A DNA stretch of 64,000 bases from Leptothermofonsia sichuanensis E412 (GTDB lineage Bacteria; Cyanobacteriota; Cyanobacteriia; Leptolyngbyales; Leptolyngbyaceae), in the NCBI RefSeq assembly GCF_019891175.1, contig NZ_CP072600.1, positions 2,914,001 to 2,978,000 of the forward strand, written 5' to 3'. The notes beneath the pieces are model-generated. The model was not told the origin of the DNA. It did no database searches and saw only the letters and a list, made by a program, of their open reading frames with translations. Below, piece after piece: positions 56,931-64,000 of the stretch (position 1 is its first letter; each line of letters starts with the position of its first letter). The translations under genes were made by a program, and so were the position numbers.

Positions 56931-57213
56931 GAGGAGTGAGGGCTGAGGAGTCAGAAGTGTTCGCCTTTGGCGCGTTCCCGCAGGATGGAGTTGTTGGTTG
57001 TTGATTGTTAGAAAGAAGGCAGAGGCCAGAAAACAAAAAATTGGGACATGAACTCCGAACCCTGAACTCCAAATTTTCAAGATCCCGTCATCCTTTCTCT
57101 CCTACAGCCCGTCGCCTGTTCCCTGTCCTCTGCTATGTAACTTTCAACTTTACAGATCCTTACTCCTCACTCCTCACCCCTTAACAACCTCCCCCTCCTT
57201 CCCCCCCTACCCC
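56931..57213. repeat. Repeat-filled spacer before the CHAT-CHASE2 gene
   Basis: GTGTTCGCCTTTGGCG (56958) echoes GTGTTCGCCTTTGTCG near 20352. A block of about 115 bases (57043-57160) is a second copy of the one at 55551-55660. C/T-rich sequence (57162-57210) reaches the ATG, with no Shine-Dalgarno sequence. Confidence 0.8.
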
Positions 57214-59625
57214 ATGCTTACCTCTCACTACCGGCTAAAAGCTCGACGGATTGAGCAGATCTGTGTCTTCGAGTTGTCCTGGGGCAGTGGTCAGGAACTG
57301 GCAACCAGCTTAACCTACCCAGAAACACTGACCAGCCTTTACCAGGGGTGGCAACAGGCTTACTTTAACTTTTACAAGTCAGCGTTGCGGGCGCGGGTAG
57401 AGCGGAGTGGAGAACTGGTTTCGCCTGCGATAGATTGGCGAACGAAGCTGGTGCAGGCTGAGGCAAGCTTGCTGTCAGAGTTTTATTTCTGGCTCAGCAG
57501 TGCTGAGTTACTGGAAATTCGGGCTGTCATTGCCAAAGCGGCTTCTCGTAACGTCGGAGATGGGGCAACGCCAGTGGATGTATTTTTGACCTGTGAGCCG
57601 CTGGAACTGGCGCGATTTCCCTGGGAAGCCTGGGAGATTGGGACAGAATTTGCCGCCACCCGAACCATCCGGATTGTTCGTACACCCGCTAACATTCGGG
57701 CAGAAACCCGGCACCGATCGCGGCGAGGACGGGTAAGAATTCTGGCGATTGTGGGCGATGACACGGGGCTGGACTTTCAAGCAGACCAGGACGCTGTGCG
57801 ATCGCTGGCACCTGTCGCAGAGGTTCAGTTTGTAGGCTGGCAGCCAGGAAAGGATGAGCAGGCGTTAAAAATTGAAATCTGTCGAGCGATCGCCGATGAA
57901 CGAGGTTGGGATCTGCTGTTCTTTGCAGGACACAGCAATGAAACCTACCTGACTGGCGGCGAACTGGTGATTGCCCCCAATCAGTCTATCCTGATGCAGG
58001 AAATCGCCCCCCAACTGGCGATCGCAAAGGAGCGCGGGTTACAATTTGCTATCTTTAACTCCTGCAATGGACTCAGTATTGCCCACACGTTGATTGATCT
58101 GGGATTGAGCCAGGTAGCCGTGATGCGTGAACCGATTCATAACCGGGTGGCACAGGAGTTTCTGGTTCGCTTTCTGCAAAACCTGGCGGAATTCAAGGAT
58201 GTGCATGATGCCATGCTGGCGGCCTGCCAGTCATTGAAACTGGAACGCAACCTGACCTATCCCTCGGCCCATTTAATTCCGTCTCTGTTTCGTCATCCAG
58301 ACTCGGTTCTGTTTCAGATTAAGCCTGCTAGCTGGCGGCACCAGCTCAAACAATGGTTGCCCCTGCGACGGGAAGCGATCGCCCTTTCCAGCCTGCTTTT
58401 GCTGAGTTTTCTACCAATCCAGCCCATCTTATTAGAGCCGCGTCTCTGGCTACAGGCCCTTTACCGGCATGGGACTCGCCAGATCCCCCAAACCGCACCG
58501 CCAGTAGTTCTGGTGCAGATAGATGAAGACTCGATTCGACGCGGCAACATTCAGGCAGATAAGGTGCACCCGATCGATCGCAAATACCTGGCAGAGGTGC
58601 TCGATCAAATCTTAAACGTTAACCCCAAAGTGGTGGGTATTGATTACCTGCTCGACCGCCCAATGGATGGAGATGCGCGGCTTGCAGAGGTAGTTCAACG
58701 GGCGATACAGCAAAACACCTGGCTGGTGTTTGCCTCGGTGGAAGATGGCAGGGGCGGAGACATTGGCGCAACCCCTCAAATTGCTCGCCCTGAATCCATC
58801 CTGCAAGGCTACATTGACTATTTCCCAGGCTATATCGAACTCATTCCTGCTGATGGAAATTGTGTCAATTCCTGTCCCTTTTCATACCTGCTGGCATTGA
58901 CTTCTGTGATGACGCAGTCATTTCCGAATGGAGATAAGTTCCCAATGCCTGGACAAGGTCAGAGTGACTTTCGCACTCAAGTACTAGCCTATGCCCGCCA
59001 GAAAAAAGAGCAGCATCCCAGTGTAAAGTTTCTGGTGAACCGGCAGCATCTGCCTCCTATCAGTAGTTTCAATCACTGGTTGCAACCCATCATTGATTAT
59101 TCGGTGCCGCCCGATCGCGTTTACCAGTCCATCCCTGCCTGGAAACTCCTGGAACCCGATTCCACTGAACCCGCTCCATTGCTCCCGCCTGGCATTCCCC
59201 AACCGCTCATCCTTCTGGTGCCCGGTGGCTACGATCAGGCTGGAACAGTTCTACCAGGCGAGGATAACTATGCCAACCCACCGCTGGCAGTTACCTACTG
59301 GCAGGAAGACCACCAGAGATTTACAGGTGCCCATGCCCATGCCTACACCATTCACAATCTGTTAAATCAACGCCTGGTGGTCCCGATCCCCAATTTGTGG
59401 ATGATTGGGGTAGCAGCCGTACTGGGAAAGGGACTATCACTGCTGCTGCGCCCAAGGGAGCACCGATGGCGTTGGTGGTTCATCCTGGTGGCTGCCTCTG
59501 GGGTCTATGGCATGTTAAGTTTGCAACTTTATATTTCAGTGGCAGTCTTGTTACCCTGGCTCTTACCTTCAGCCGCATTTTGGATTTATGCGTTACCTGC
59601 TCTAAGGAGGAAACCTCATGGCTAA
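57214..59625 (+). CDS. CHAT protease - CHASE2 sensor membrane protein
   Basis: 803 residues. An N-terminal region (1-165; WDVFLTCEPLELARFPWEAW-like block near 120-140) leads into a CHAT domain. The catalytic histidine is H240 in LLFFAGHSNETYL and the cysteine is C284 in FAIFNSCNGLSIAH, the pair shared by caspase-like CHAT peptidases. A membrane helix (about 388-406) is followed by a CHASE2 domain (about 410-690; VVLVQIDEDSIRRGNI, NPKVVGIDYLLDRP), a predicted periplasmic sensor. Three helices close the chain (about 727-795). The topology puts sensor outside and protease inside. A DUF928 gene overlaps its stop by 8 bases. It may cleave a target on a periplasmic signal; substrate and signal are unknown. 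Confidence 0.9.
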   Translation: MLTSHYRLKARRIEQICVFELSWGSGQELATSLTYPETLTSLYQGWQQAYFNFYKSALRARVERSGELVSPAIDWRTKLVQAEASLLSEFYFWLSSAELLEIRAVIAKAASRNVGDGATPVDVFLTCEPLELARFPWEAWEIGTEFAATRTIRIVRTPANIRAETRHRSRRGRVRILAIVGDDTGLDFQADQDAVRSLAPVAEVQFVGWQPGKDEQALKIEICRAIADERGWDLLFFAGHSNETYLTGGELVIAPNQSILMQEIAPQLAIAKERGLQFAIFNSCNGLSIAHTLIDLGLSQVAVMREPIHNRVAQEFLVRFLQNLAEFKDVHDAMLAACQSLKLERNLTYPSAHLIPSLFRHPDSVLFQIKPASWRHQLKQWLPLRREAIALSSLLLLSFLPIQPILLEPRLWLQALYRHGTRQIPQTAPPVVLVQIDEDSIRRGNIQADKVHPIDRKYLAEVLDQILNVNPKVVGIDYLLDRPMDGDARLAEVVQRAIQQNTWLVFASVEDGRGGDIGATPQIARPESILQGYIDYFPGYIELIPADGNCVNSCPFSYLLALTSVMTQSFPNGDKFPMPGQGQSDFRTQVLAYARQKKEQHPSVKFLVNRQHLPPISSFNHWLQPIIDYSVPPDRVYQSIPAWKLLEPDSTEPAPLLPPGIPQPLILLVPGGYDQAGTVLPGEDNYANPPLAVTYWQEDHQRFTGAHAHAYTIHNLLNQRLVVPIPNLWMIGVAAVLGKGLSLLLRPREHRWRWWFILVAASGVYGMLSLQLYISVAVLLPWLLPSAAFWIYALPALRRKPHG
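59603..59609 (+). promoter_or_regulatory. Strong ribosome-binding site within the CHAT-CHASE2 gene
   Basis: AAGGAGG lies eight bases before the ATG of the DUF928 gene and inside the last codons of CHAT-CHASE2. It is the strongest Shine-Dalgarno sequence noticed in this region and fixes the DUF928 start. Stop and start share ATGGCTAA. Confidence 0.85.
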
Positions 59626-60451
59626 GTTGAATCTGTATACTGGCTCAAAAACTGACCACTCAGTGCCCATGTATAACCGCCTGAACCCTGTTCTGAAAAG
59701 CTTTGTGCTAGCAACTGCCGGCATTGTCTTTGCCGCTGGCGTCGCTGGCAGTGGACTGCTTCTGGAGACTTTTCAGCCGATTTCGAGGGCACAGGCTCTG
59801 CCAGCCCGGGCCAGTTCCTGGGGGGAAATGTGGGGAGTGTTCAGTCGAAGAAAGGTTAGAGGCGGTTCACGGGGAGAAATTTGCCCCCTGGCACCGGTTA
59901 ATTGGATTACCCCTACGGCAAACCAGGAACCTGTAGAAATCTGGAGCGATCGCCCATTGTTCCTCTGGGCTGGAACGGTCGGGCGAATTCAGGTCACCAG
60001 CCAGACCGACGGAGATATGTGGGACCGGGTCATTGGTGACAACCGACAGAGCATCGTTTATGCGGGACAACCACTCCAGCCCGATCAAACCTATTCCTGG
60101 AAGATATTTAGCGAAGCCTCTCCCAACGCAAGACCCAAGTACTCCTTTCGGTTTCGCATCGTAGAGCCACCAGTTCGCGATCACATTACCACTGAGCTGG
60201 CTGCCCTGGAAACCCAACTCAAATCTAAAGGGGCAACCCCCGAAGAAATTGCCCTCCAGCGAGCAAACTATTTTGTTAGCTTTGCCAATAAGGACTTGAC
60301 CGCTGATGCTCTGCGAGAAATGTATTCTGTCAAAAATCCATCGCCTGAGTTAAGGGCCACCATCGAGAAAGTAGCCCCAGAGTTGTGCAACTATGAAAAG
60401 GCTTGTCTGGGATCCCGGATTTTGGGGCTGAATATCGGATTTTGGGGCTGA
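59618..60451 (+). CDS. DUF928 family exported protein
   Basis: 277 residues. A hydrophobic N-terminal segment (VLATAGIVFAAGVAGSGLLL, about 30-50) acts as a signal or anchor. The DUF928 body begins CPLAPVNWITPTANQEPVEI, with SDRPLFLWAGTVGRIQV, then YSWKIFSEASPNARPKYSFR and a helical C-terminal part ending near ELCNYEKACL. It should lie in the periplasm, where CHASE2 also faces, so it is a candidate ligand, partner or substrate. Its start overlaps the CHAT-CHASE2 stop, so the two are translationally coupled. The last dozen residues (SRILGLNIGFWG) are encoded by a 20-base tandem duplication and may not be ancestral. Confidence 0.85.
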   Translation: MAKLNLYTGSKTDHSVPMYNRLNPVLKSFVLATAGIVFAAGVAGSGLLLETFQPISRAQALPARASSWGEMWGVFSRRKVRGGSRGEICPLAPVNWITPTANQEPVEIWSDRPLFLWAGTVGRIQVTSQTDGDMWDRVIGDNRQSIVYAGQPLQPDQTYSWKIFSEASPNARPKYSFRFRIVEPPVRDHITTELAALETQLKSKGATPEEIALQRANYFVSFANKDLTADALREMYSVKNPSPELRATIEKVAPELCNYEKACLGSRILGLNIGFWG

Positions 60452-60600
60452 ATATCGGGTTGGATAAATTGAACCTTCGTTTCAATTCATCCTGCTATTC
60501 AGCAACCCCCACTGATTGGCATTGCTGACTTTGGGTATGAAGTGAGGCGTTATATGGATTGAAGACTTTCGATTCATCCGGCTATTCAGCACCACCGATG
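60417..60600. repeat. 20-base tandem duplication and dispersed inverted repeats
   Basis: GGATTTTGGGGCTGAATATC occurs twice in a row (60417-60456), so the DUF928 stop falls in the second copy. Two copies of the CAATTCAT…CTATTCAGCA repeat family follow (60468-60510 and 60555-60597), each with arms GATTGAA/AATTGAA and a TGCTGA element. The pair separates convergent genes. Confidence 0.75.
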
Positions 60601-60646
60601 CATTACTCCCGGATTCCGAACTCACTCGCTCAAGGCTAACCAGCCA

Positions 60647-61111
60647 CTACAGCACCTTATGGGTGTACTCATGCTGCTTCACGTTATCCTCTGTGCGAAC
60701 TATTCGCTGGGAATTGAGGACCCGTTTCCGTTCAACTGAATAGTTAAAATCAGATTTTGTTGTGCCTACAGGAATATGGGACTGGGCAACTGACCTGGCT
60801 CTGTAAGTGCGGGCAGCGGCAACTGCCCGATAGGCAAATTCGTCGCAGAAGTGAGCATCGGCTGGAAACCCGCTGGGTAACTGAGGTGAATCTCCTGGTA
60901 GAACAGCACCAATCGTGGTTGCGATCGCTAACCGATAGGATGTTGGAATCCCTTTGAGAATAGCCTCCAGCGCGGCTGAAGGAATCGGTTCTACCACACT
61001 GACCTCATGGACTTCACCCTCTTCCTTAATGAAGCAGGTTGCCAGCCCAAGAACCAGGTAATCATCACTGGAAAGGTCTGGCGCACTAGAAATCACAGTC
61101 GTAGTAGTCAT
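60647..61111 (-). CDS. Conserved cyanobacterial protein of unknown function
   Basis: 154 residues from the ATG at 61111 (MTTTTVISSAPDLSSDDYLV); a longer open frame adds 25 unlikely residues. The sequence LGLATCFIKEEGEVHEVSVV, then EPIPSAALEAILKGIPTSY and a C-terminal ERKRVLNSQRIVRTEDNVKQ with YTHKVL, looks like a soluble protein conserved in cyanobacteria. I recognise it only as such. No catalytic motif is obvious. It is convergent with the DUF928 gene, and a repeat-rich spacer lies upstream. Confidence 0.7.
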   Translation of the reverse strand: MTTTTVISSAPDLSSDDYLVLGLATCFIKEEGEVHEVSVVEPIPSAALEAILKGIPTSYRLAIATTIGAVLPGDSPQLPSGFPADAHFCDEFAYRAVAAARTYRARSVAQSHIPVGTTKSDFNYSVERKRVLNSQRIVRTEDNVKQHEYTHKVL

Positions 61112-61780
61112 AGAACGTTCCACTAAATGGTAAGGGCAGGATGCCAGGTATCTGGATCGAATTGTACCAATATCCAGGGAACCCAATGGAACTCCTAGAA
61201 CAATCCATACATTGGTGTCAATAACGCCATGTGCAACCTGGAAGCCAAGATCCCCGGTATCTCCTAGACTTCAATCGAATTGACTGGCTAACTTCCTCAG
61301 ACACCGGGGATCTGGAGATTGTCGCACTTCGCGTCAATAGTCTCTATTTCATTCAAGAAGACTCTGCCCAATTGTGGATTCTTCCAATCCCTGGAACAGG
61401 TGATTATAGCGGTAAAGAATCTGCACGAGAATAAGATACCTGGGATGCATTGCGGCGATCGCTTAACACAATCTACAAGCAGGAAGGTTATTTAGTTGCA
61501 AATTTCCTGACCATCCAGGTCAGGCCCAATTAGAACGCTCAACGCCTGATCCCGTCATCTTTCCTCCTCTGTTACCAATTACTCATAACGGCTTCAGTCT
61601 CAGACTTACAGCTTTTCTTTCAGAAATGGAACTAATCCGAGGTGTATCCCATCAAAGAGATTGTTTCCTACCGACCCCACTCCCTGCGCGGTTTCTACAG
61701 ACGCCTGAGTAAGTGACACATCAGTAGAGCAAGGCTCGTGGGTAAATCCCTAATCTATGCCGTAAGGACATGAGGATGAT
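61112..61780. other. Spacer with a dispersed inverted repeat
   Basis: No supported gene in about 670 bases. At about 61220-61316, AATAACGCCATGTGCAACCT leads into arms AGATCCCCGGTATCT and AGACACCGGGGATCT about 40 bases apart. The first part recurs near 23245. The open frame at 61231-61434 crosses this repeat and is not accepted. GAGGAT before 61781 is the likely ribosome-binding site of the TPR gene. Confidence 0.55.
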
Positions 61781-62578
61781 ATGAACCTACCCCTAGTTCC
61801 AGGTCGCCAACCCCATACCGGACATACTCGCTCAATGAACCCACCCGTTTCTGCCCGATCCTGCCCATTGCAAAACCCCGGCAAAACACAGGCGAAGCTG
61901 CTCTCGGTTTGTGACCAGGACTCATCCTTACTGAAGACCCAGGAACAGGAGAAGCTCTTGCACCAGCAAGCCCTGACAAAAGCCCAGCAGGGAAACTATG
62001 GGGAAGCGATCGCCCTGATCACCCAACTGATTCACCGTAATCCCTCCAGTGCCAGTCACTACAATAACCGGGGCTTGCTCCATTTCCAGAATGGTCAGCT
62101 TGAGGCGGCACTGGCAGACTACGACCAGGCATTAAAACTGAATCCACGACTGGCAAAAGTCTACAATAACCGGGCTAACTGCTACGCTGCTCTGGGCTAC
62201 CTGGTAGAAGCGATCGCGGATTACGATGTTGCCATTGACCTGGATCCCACGAATATCCGCGCCTGGATCAACCAGGGCATTACCTTCCGCGATCTGGAAA
62301 TGTACAGCCAGGCAGTCGAAAACTTTGACCTTGCCCTGCGGTTCACCGAAATCTTACACAACCCCAGCCAGACCAGCAGTTCTACCCTGGAAGGGCACAT
62401 TTACGCAGAACGAGGGCGCACTTACCATTTGTCAGGGGACTGGAACTGCGCCGTGGCTGACTACCGGCGTGCTCTCACCGTCCTGCCCCAAACCAGATTG
62501 CTGCCCCAGGGAATCTCTTTCCGCCTGCGAACACAGGTGCAGAACTGGCTCAACAACCTGCTCGAACCCCTTGGCTAA
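61781..62578 (+). CDS. Tetratricopeptide repeat protein
   Basis: 265 residues. After a disordered N-terminus of about 55 residues come TPR units: QALTKAQQGNYGEAIALITQ (about 63), YNNRGLLHFQNGQLEAALAD (about 97), YNNRANCYAALGYLVEAIAD (about 131), WINQGITFRDLEMYSQAVEN (about 165) and a degenerate fifth unit, AERGRTYHLSGDWNCAVADY (about 210). It is probably a scaffold for protein-protein contacts. No signal peptide or partner gene is evident. Confidence 0.88.
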   Translation: MNLPLVPGRQPHTGHTRSMNPPVSARSCPLQNPGKTQAKLLSVCDQDSSLLKTQEQEKLLHQQALTKAQQGNYGEAIALITQLIHRNPSSASHYNNRGLLHFQNGQLEAALADYDQALKLNPRLAKVYNNRANCYAALGYLVEAIADYDVAIDLDPTNIRAWINQGITFRDLEMYSQAVENFDLALRFTEILHNPSQTSSSTLEGHIYAERGRTYHLSGDWNCAVADYRRALTVLPQTRLLPQGISFRLRTQVQNWLNNLLEPLG

Positions 62579-62704
62579 ACTGTCCACCAGAAGCACCAAC
62601 AGCCTGCTTCGTGTCCTTTGTGTCTTCGTGGTGAGTTGTAGAGGTTACTACATCCTCGATCCTGTGATTCAACCGCAGAAACCTGAATGATTCTGGTTTT
62701 CCCA

Positions 62705-63100
62705 TCACTGGCTGACTGAATCTGCCTTTGGTGCCTGCAAAATTATTTGACGCTGAGAGGGATCAATTCGATTGGTCGTGCGCTGCATTAGAGAACGAGT
62801 CTGGGTAGGGTCAAAATACTGCCTGAAATTCGCCTGCACCAGGCTGACGCGCTTCTGAGTCGAATTAACCGCAGCATCCAATTCTTTCAGTTTGGATTCC
62901 TGGGTTGCCTGATAAGGAATGAGCTTGACCAGAGCTGCGATCGCGATCGCAGACAACAATATATTCACCCCCAGCTTGATGCTGGTTTCCACTGCAATCT
63001 GCCGATAGGGACTTTGGCGATTACGGTGACTGGAGCGGGGTACCCTCCGTGGGCGTCGAGTTGGTTTTGGTTCAGGCTGGGGAAGTTGGAATGCATACAT
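62705..63100 (-). CDS. Small membrane protein with basic N-terminus and coiled-coil tail
   Basis: 131 residues from the ATG at 63100 (MYAFQLPQPEPKPTRRPRR); the earlier in-frame start adds eight residues. It has an Arg/Pro-rich cytoplasmic N-terminus, one membrane helix (about 45-62; LGVNILLSAIAIAALVKLI) and a helical tail (about 66-100) with the heptad-like KLKELDAAVNSTQKRVSLVQ, ending in QRQIILQAP. The layout is FtsL/DivIC-like, and I believe it belongs to the Slr1601-type putative cell-division family of cyanobacteria; that assignment is tentative. Confidence 0.65.
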   Translation of the reverse strand: MYAFQLPQPEPKPTRRPRRVPRSSHRNRQSPYRQIAVETSIKLGVNILLSAIAIAALVKLIPYQATQESKLKELDAAVNSTQKRVSLVQANFRQYFDPTQTRSLMQRTTNRIDPSQRQIILQAPKADSVSQ

Positions 63101-63536
63101 AGGGTAAGTCCGCTCTGGCAGCAAGCATTAGATTACAGGGGATTCTCCAATTTAGTCAAACTCTTTATTCAGCTCGATTATTTAGCTCTGGTATTCAGCT
63201 TTGGACTGACGCACACTCTACCAGACAAAGAAACGCCGTAAGCAGATGTTCAGGTCAATCGAAACCGCAGGCACAGAAAACAATCCCTTAGAAAATTCCT
63301 TAGGAAGGTCTAATACATTAAAGCCAATCAAAGGTCAAATAGCAAACTTAATTTTCAAAACCCGACTGCAATTGCCCCTCTGACCTGACCCCTCATTTTC
63401 GGACAGAGGACTGAGAGTAGTATTCTTGTTCTGAGACGGGAAATGATGGCAGCCAGTGGCTGTCAATCTCTACCGCAGAAATCCCTACCGCAGAAATCCC
63501 TACCTCCTCTATCGTAAGCGCAAGCCACCCCTGTCT
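63101..63536. other. Divergent promoter spacer
   Basis: About 435 bases without a gene. TACCGCAGAAATCCC is present twice (63472-63486 and 63487-63501). The region should hold promoters for the small membrane protein and the exonuclease; none was clear enough to call. Confidence 0.45.
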
Positions 63537-64000
63537 ATGTCACTCATCACAGCTTTGCCCGAAGGACTTTACTGCCAGCCCGGTGGCTTCTTCATTGATC
63601 CCTGGAAACCCGTCGAGATTGCTCTGGTCACCCATGCCCATGCCGACCATGCTCGATCCGGCTCCAGGCTTTACCTCGCTACTCAGATCTCAACAGGAGT
63701 CCTGAAAAAACGACTGGGCGAATCGATCAACCTGCAAGGCGTTGAATACGGCGAGAAAATCAAACTTGGCGATACCTGGGTTTCCTTTCATCCCGCCGGA
63801 CATGTGCTTGGCTCTGCCCAAATTCGAGTGGAACACCGGGATCAGGTATGGGTGATTTCGGGTGATTACAAACGCTGTGCCGATCCTACCTGCACCCCTT
63901 TTGAAGTGGTTCCCTGTGATACCTTTATTACTGAAGCGACCTTTGGCTTACCCATCTACAAATGGGATTCTGGTGCAGCGATCTGCCGTAGAATCTATGA
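63537..64000 (+). CDS. Ligase-associated DNA damage response exonuclease (partial)
   Basis: The first 154 residues of a metallo-beta-lactamase/beta-CASP-type nuclease. LPEGLYCQPGGFFIDPW at the start is typical of the ligase-associated exonuclease group. THAHADHAR (about 32-40) holds the metal-binding histidines, GHVLGSAQI the next and VISGDYK the aspartate. Such proteins usually sit beside an ATP-dependent DNA ligase and a helicase, which would lie to the right of the window. The C-terminal half is missing. Confidence 0.88.
   Translation, partial: MSLITALPEGLYCQPGGFFIDPWKPVEIALVTHAHADHARSGSRLYLATQISTGVLKKRLGESINLQGVEYGEKIKLGDTWVSFHPAGHVLGSAQIRVEHRDQVWVISGDYKRCADPTCTPFEVVPCDTFITEATFGLPIYKWDSGAAICRRIY

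Noticed and set aside
61231-61434. 67-codon plus-strand ORF before the TPR gene.
   Set aside because: It is made largely of the dispersed inverted repeat and shows no family resemblance.

Overview
The window is chromosomal DNA of a cyanobacterium. The octamer GCGATCGC (HIP1) is scattered through genes and spacers. Several genes belong to cyanobacterial sets: ndhH, the NtcA-driven urtABCDE urea transporter, a DUF3143 gene behind a J-protein, DUF4079, DUF1822, DUF928 and CHAT-CHASE2. Heptamer tandem repeats and dispersed palindromes fill many spacers. A filamentous, Leptolyngbya-like lineage is plausible, but that is inference. No rRNA, tRNA or CRISPR array was seen.

Layout. 1-7652 (all minus): a metal, probably copper, defence locus with a multicopper oxidase carrying a one-base frameshift, a CusB/CzcB-type adaptor, a CusA/CzcA-type RND pump, a small lipoprotein and an OmpR-type response regulator cut by the window edge. 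7790-13900: an insertion-sequence graveyard. Two nearly identical IS630-type elements lie in inverted orientation (9209-10336 and 12488-13616), with at least five other transposase fragments around them. The outer left and inner right flanks join in frame into one secreted-protein gene, so the segment between the two elements was probably inverted by recombination. The right element also cuts a BrnT/BrnA toxin-antitoxin pair, leaving eight antitoxin codons and a frameshifted toxin.

14202-22702 (minus): a beta-oxidation operon (acyl-CoA synthetase-like protein, FadN-type hydratase/dehydrogenase, thiolase, FadE-type dehydrogenase), which is unusual for a cyanobacterium. The synthetase-like protein has lost most of its adenylation motifs. 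23343-24851: a thioredoxin-TPR protein and a Dps with a histone-like tail. 25417-27174: a subtilase. 27267-34806 (minus): urtEDCBA with a textbook NtcA promoter, then ureG and ndhH. 35105-43000: a J-protein, DUF3143, a CPBP protease, gloB, purH with repeats in its linker, DUF4079, a cupin and a deacetylase/phosphodiester glycosidase fusion. 43764-49550: a basic DNA-binding-like protein and the glycine cleavage genes gcvT, gcvH and gcvP. 49950-53201: an RNase R-like exoribonuclease and ubiX.

53311-60451 (plus) is the best candidate for an undescribed system. In order it holds a stand-alone HD-GYP protein, a sigma-70-like protein, a DUF1822 protein, a membrane protein joining a cytoplasmic CHAT (caspase-like) protease to a periplasmic CHASE2 sensor, and a DUF928 exported protein whose start overlaps the CHAT-CHASE2 stop. 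60647-64000 holds a conserved cyanobacterial protein, a TPR protein, a small membrane coiled-coil protein and the start of a ligase-associated exonuclease.
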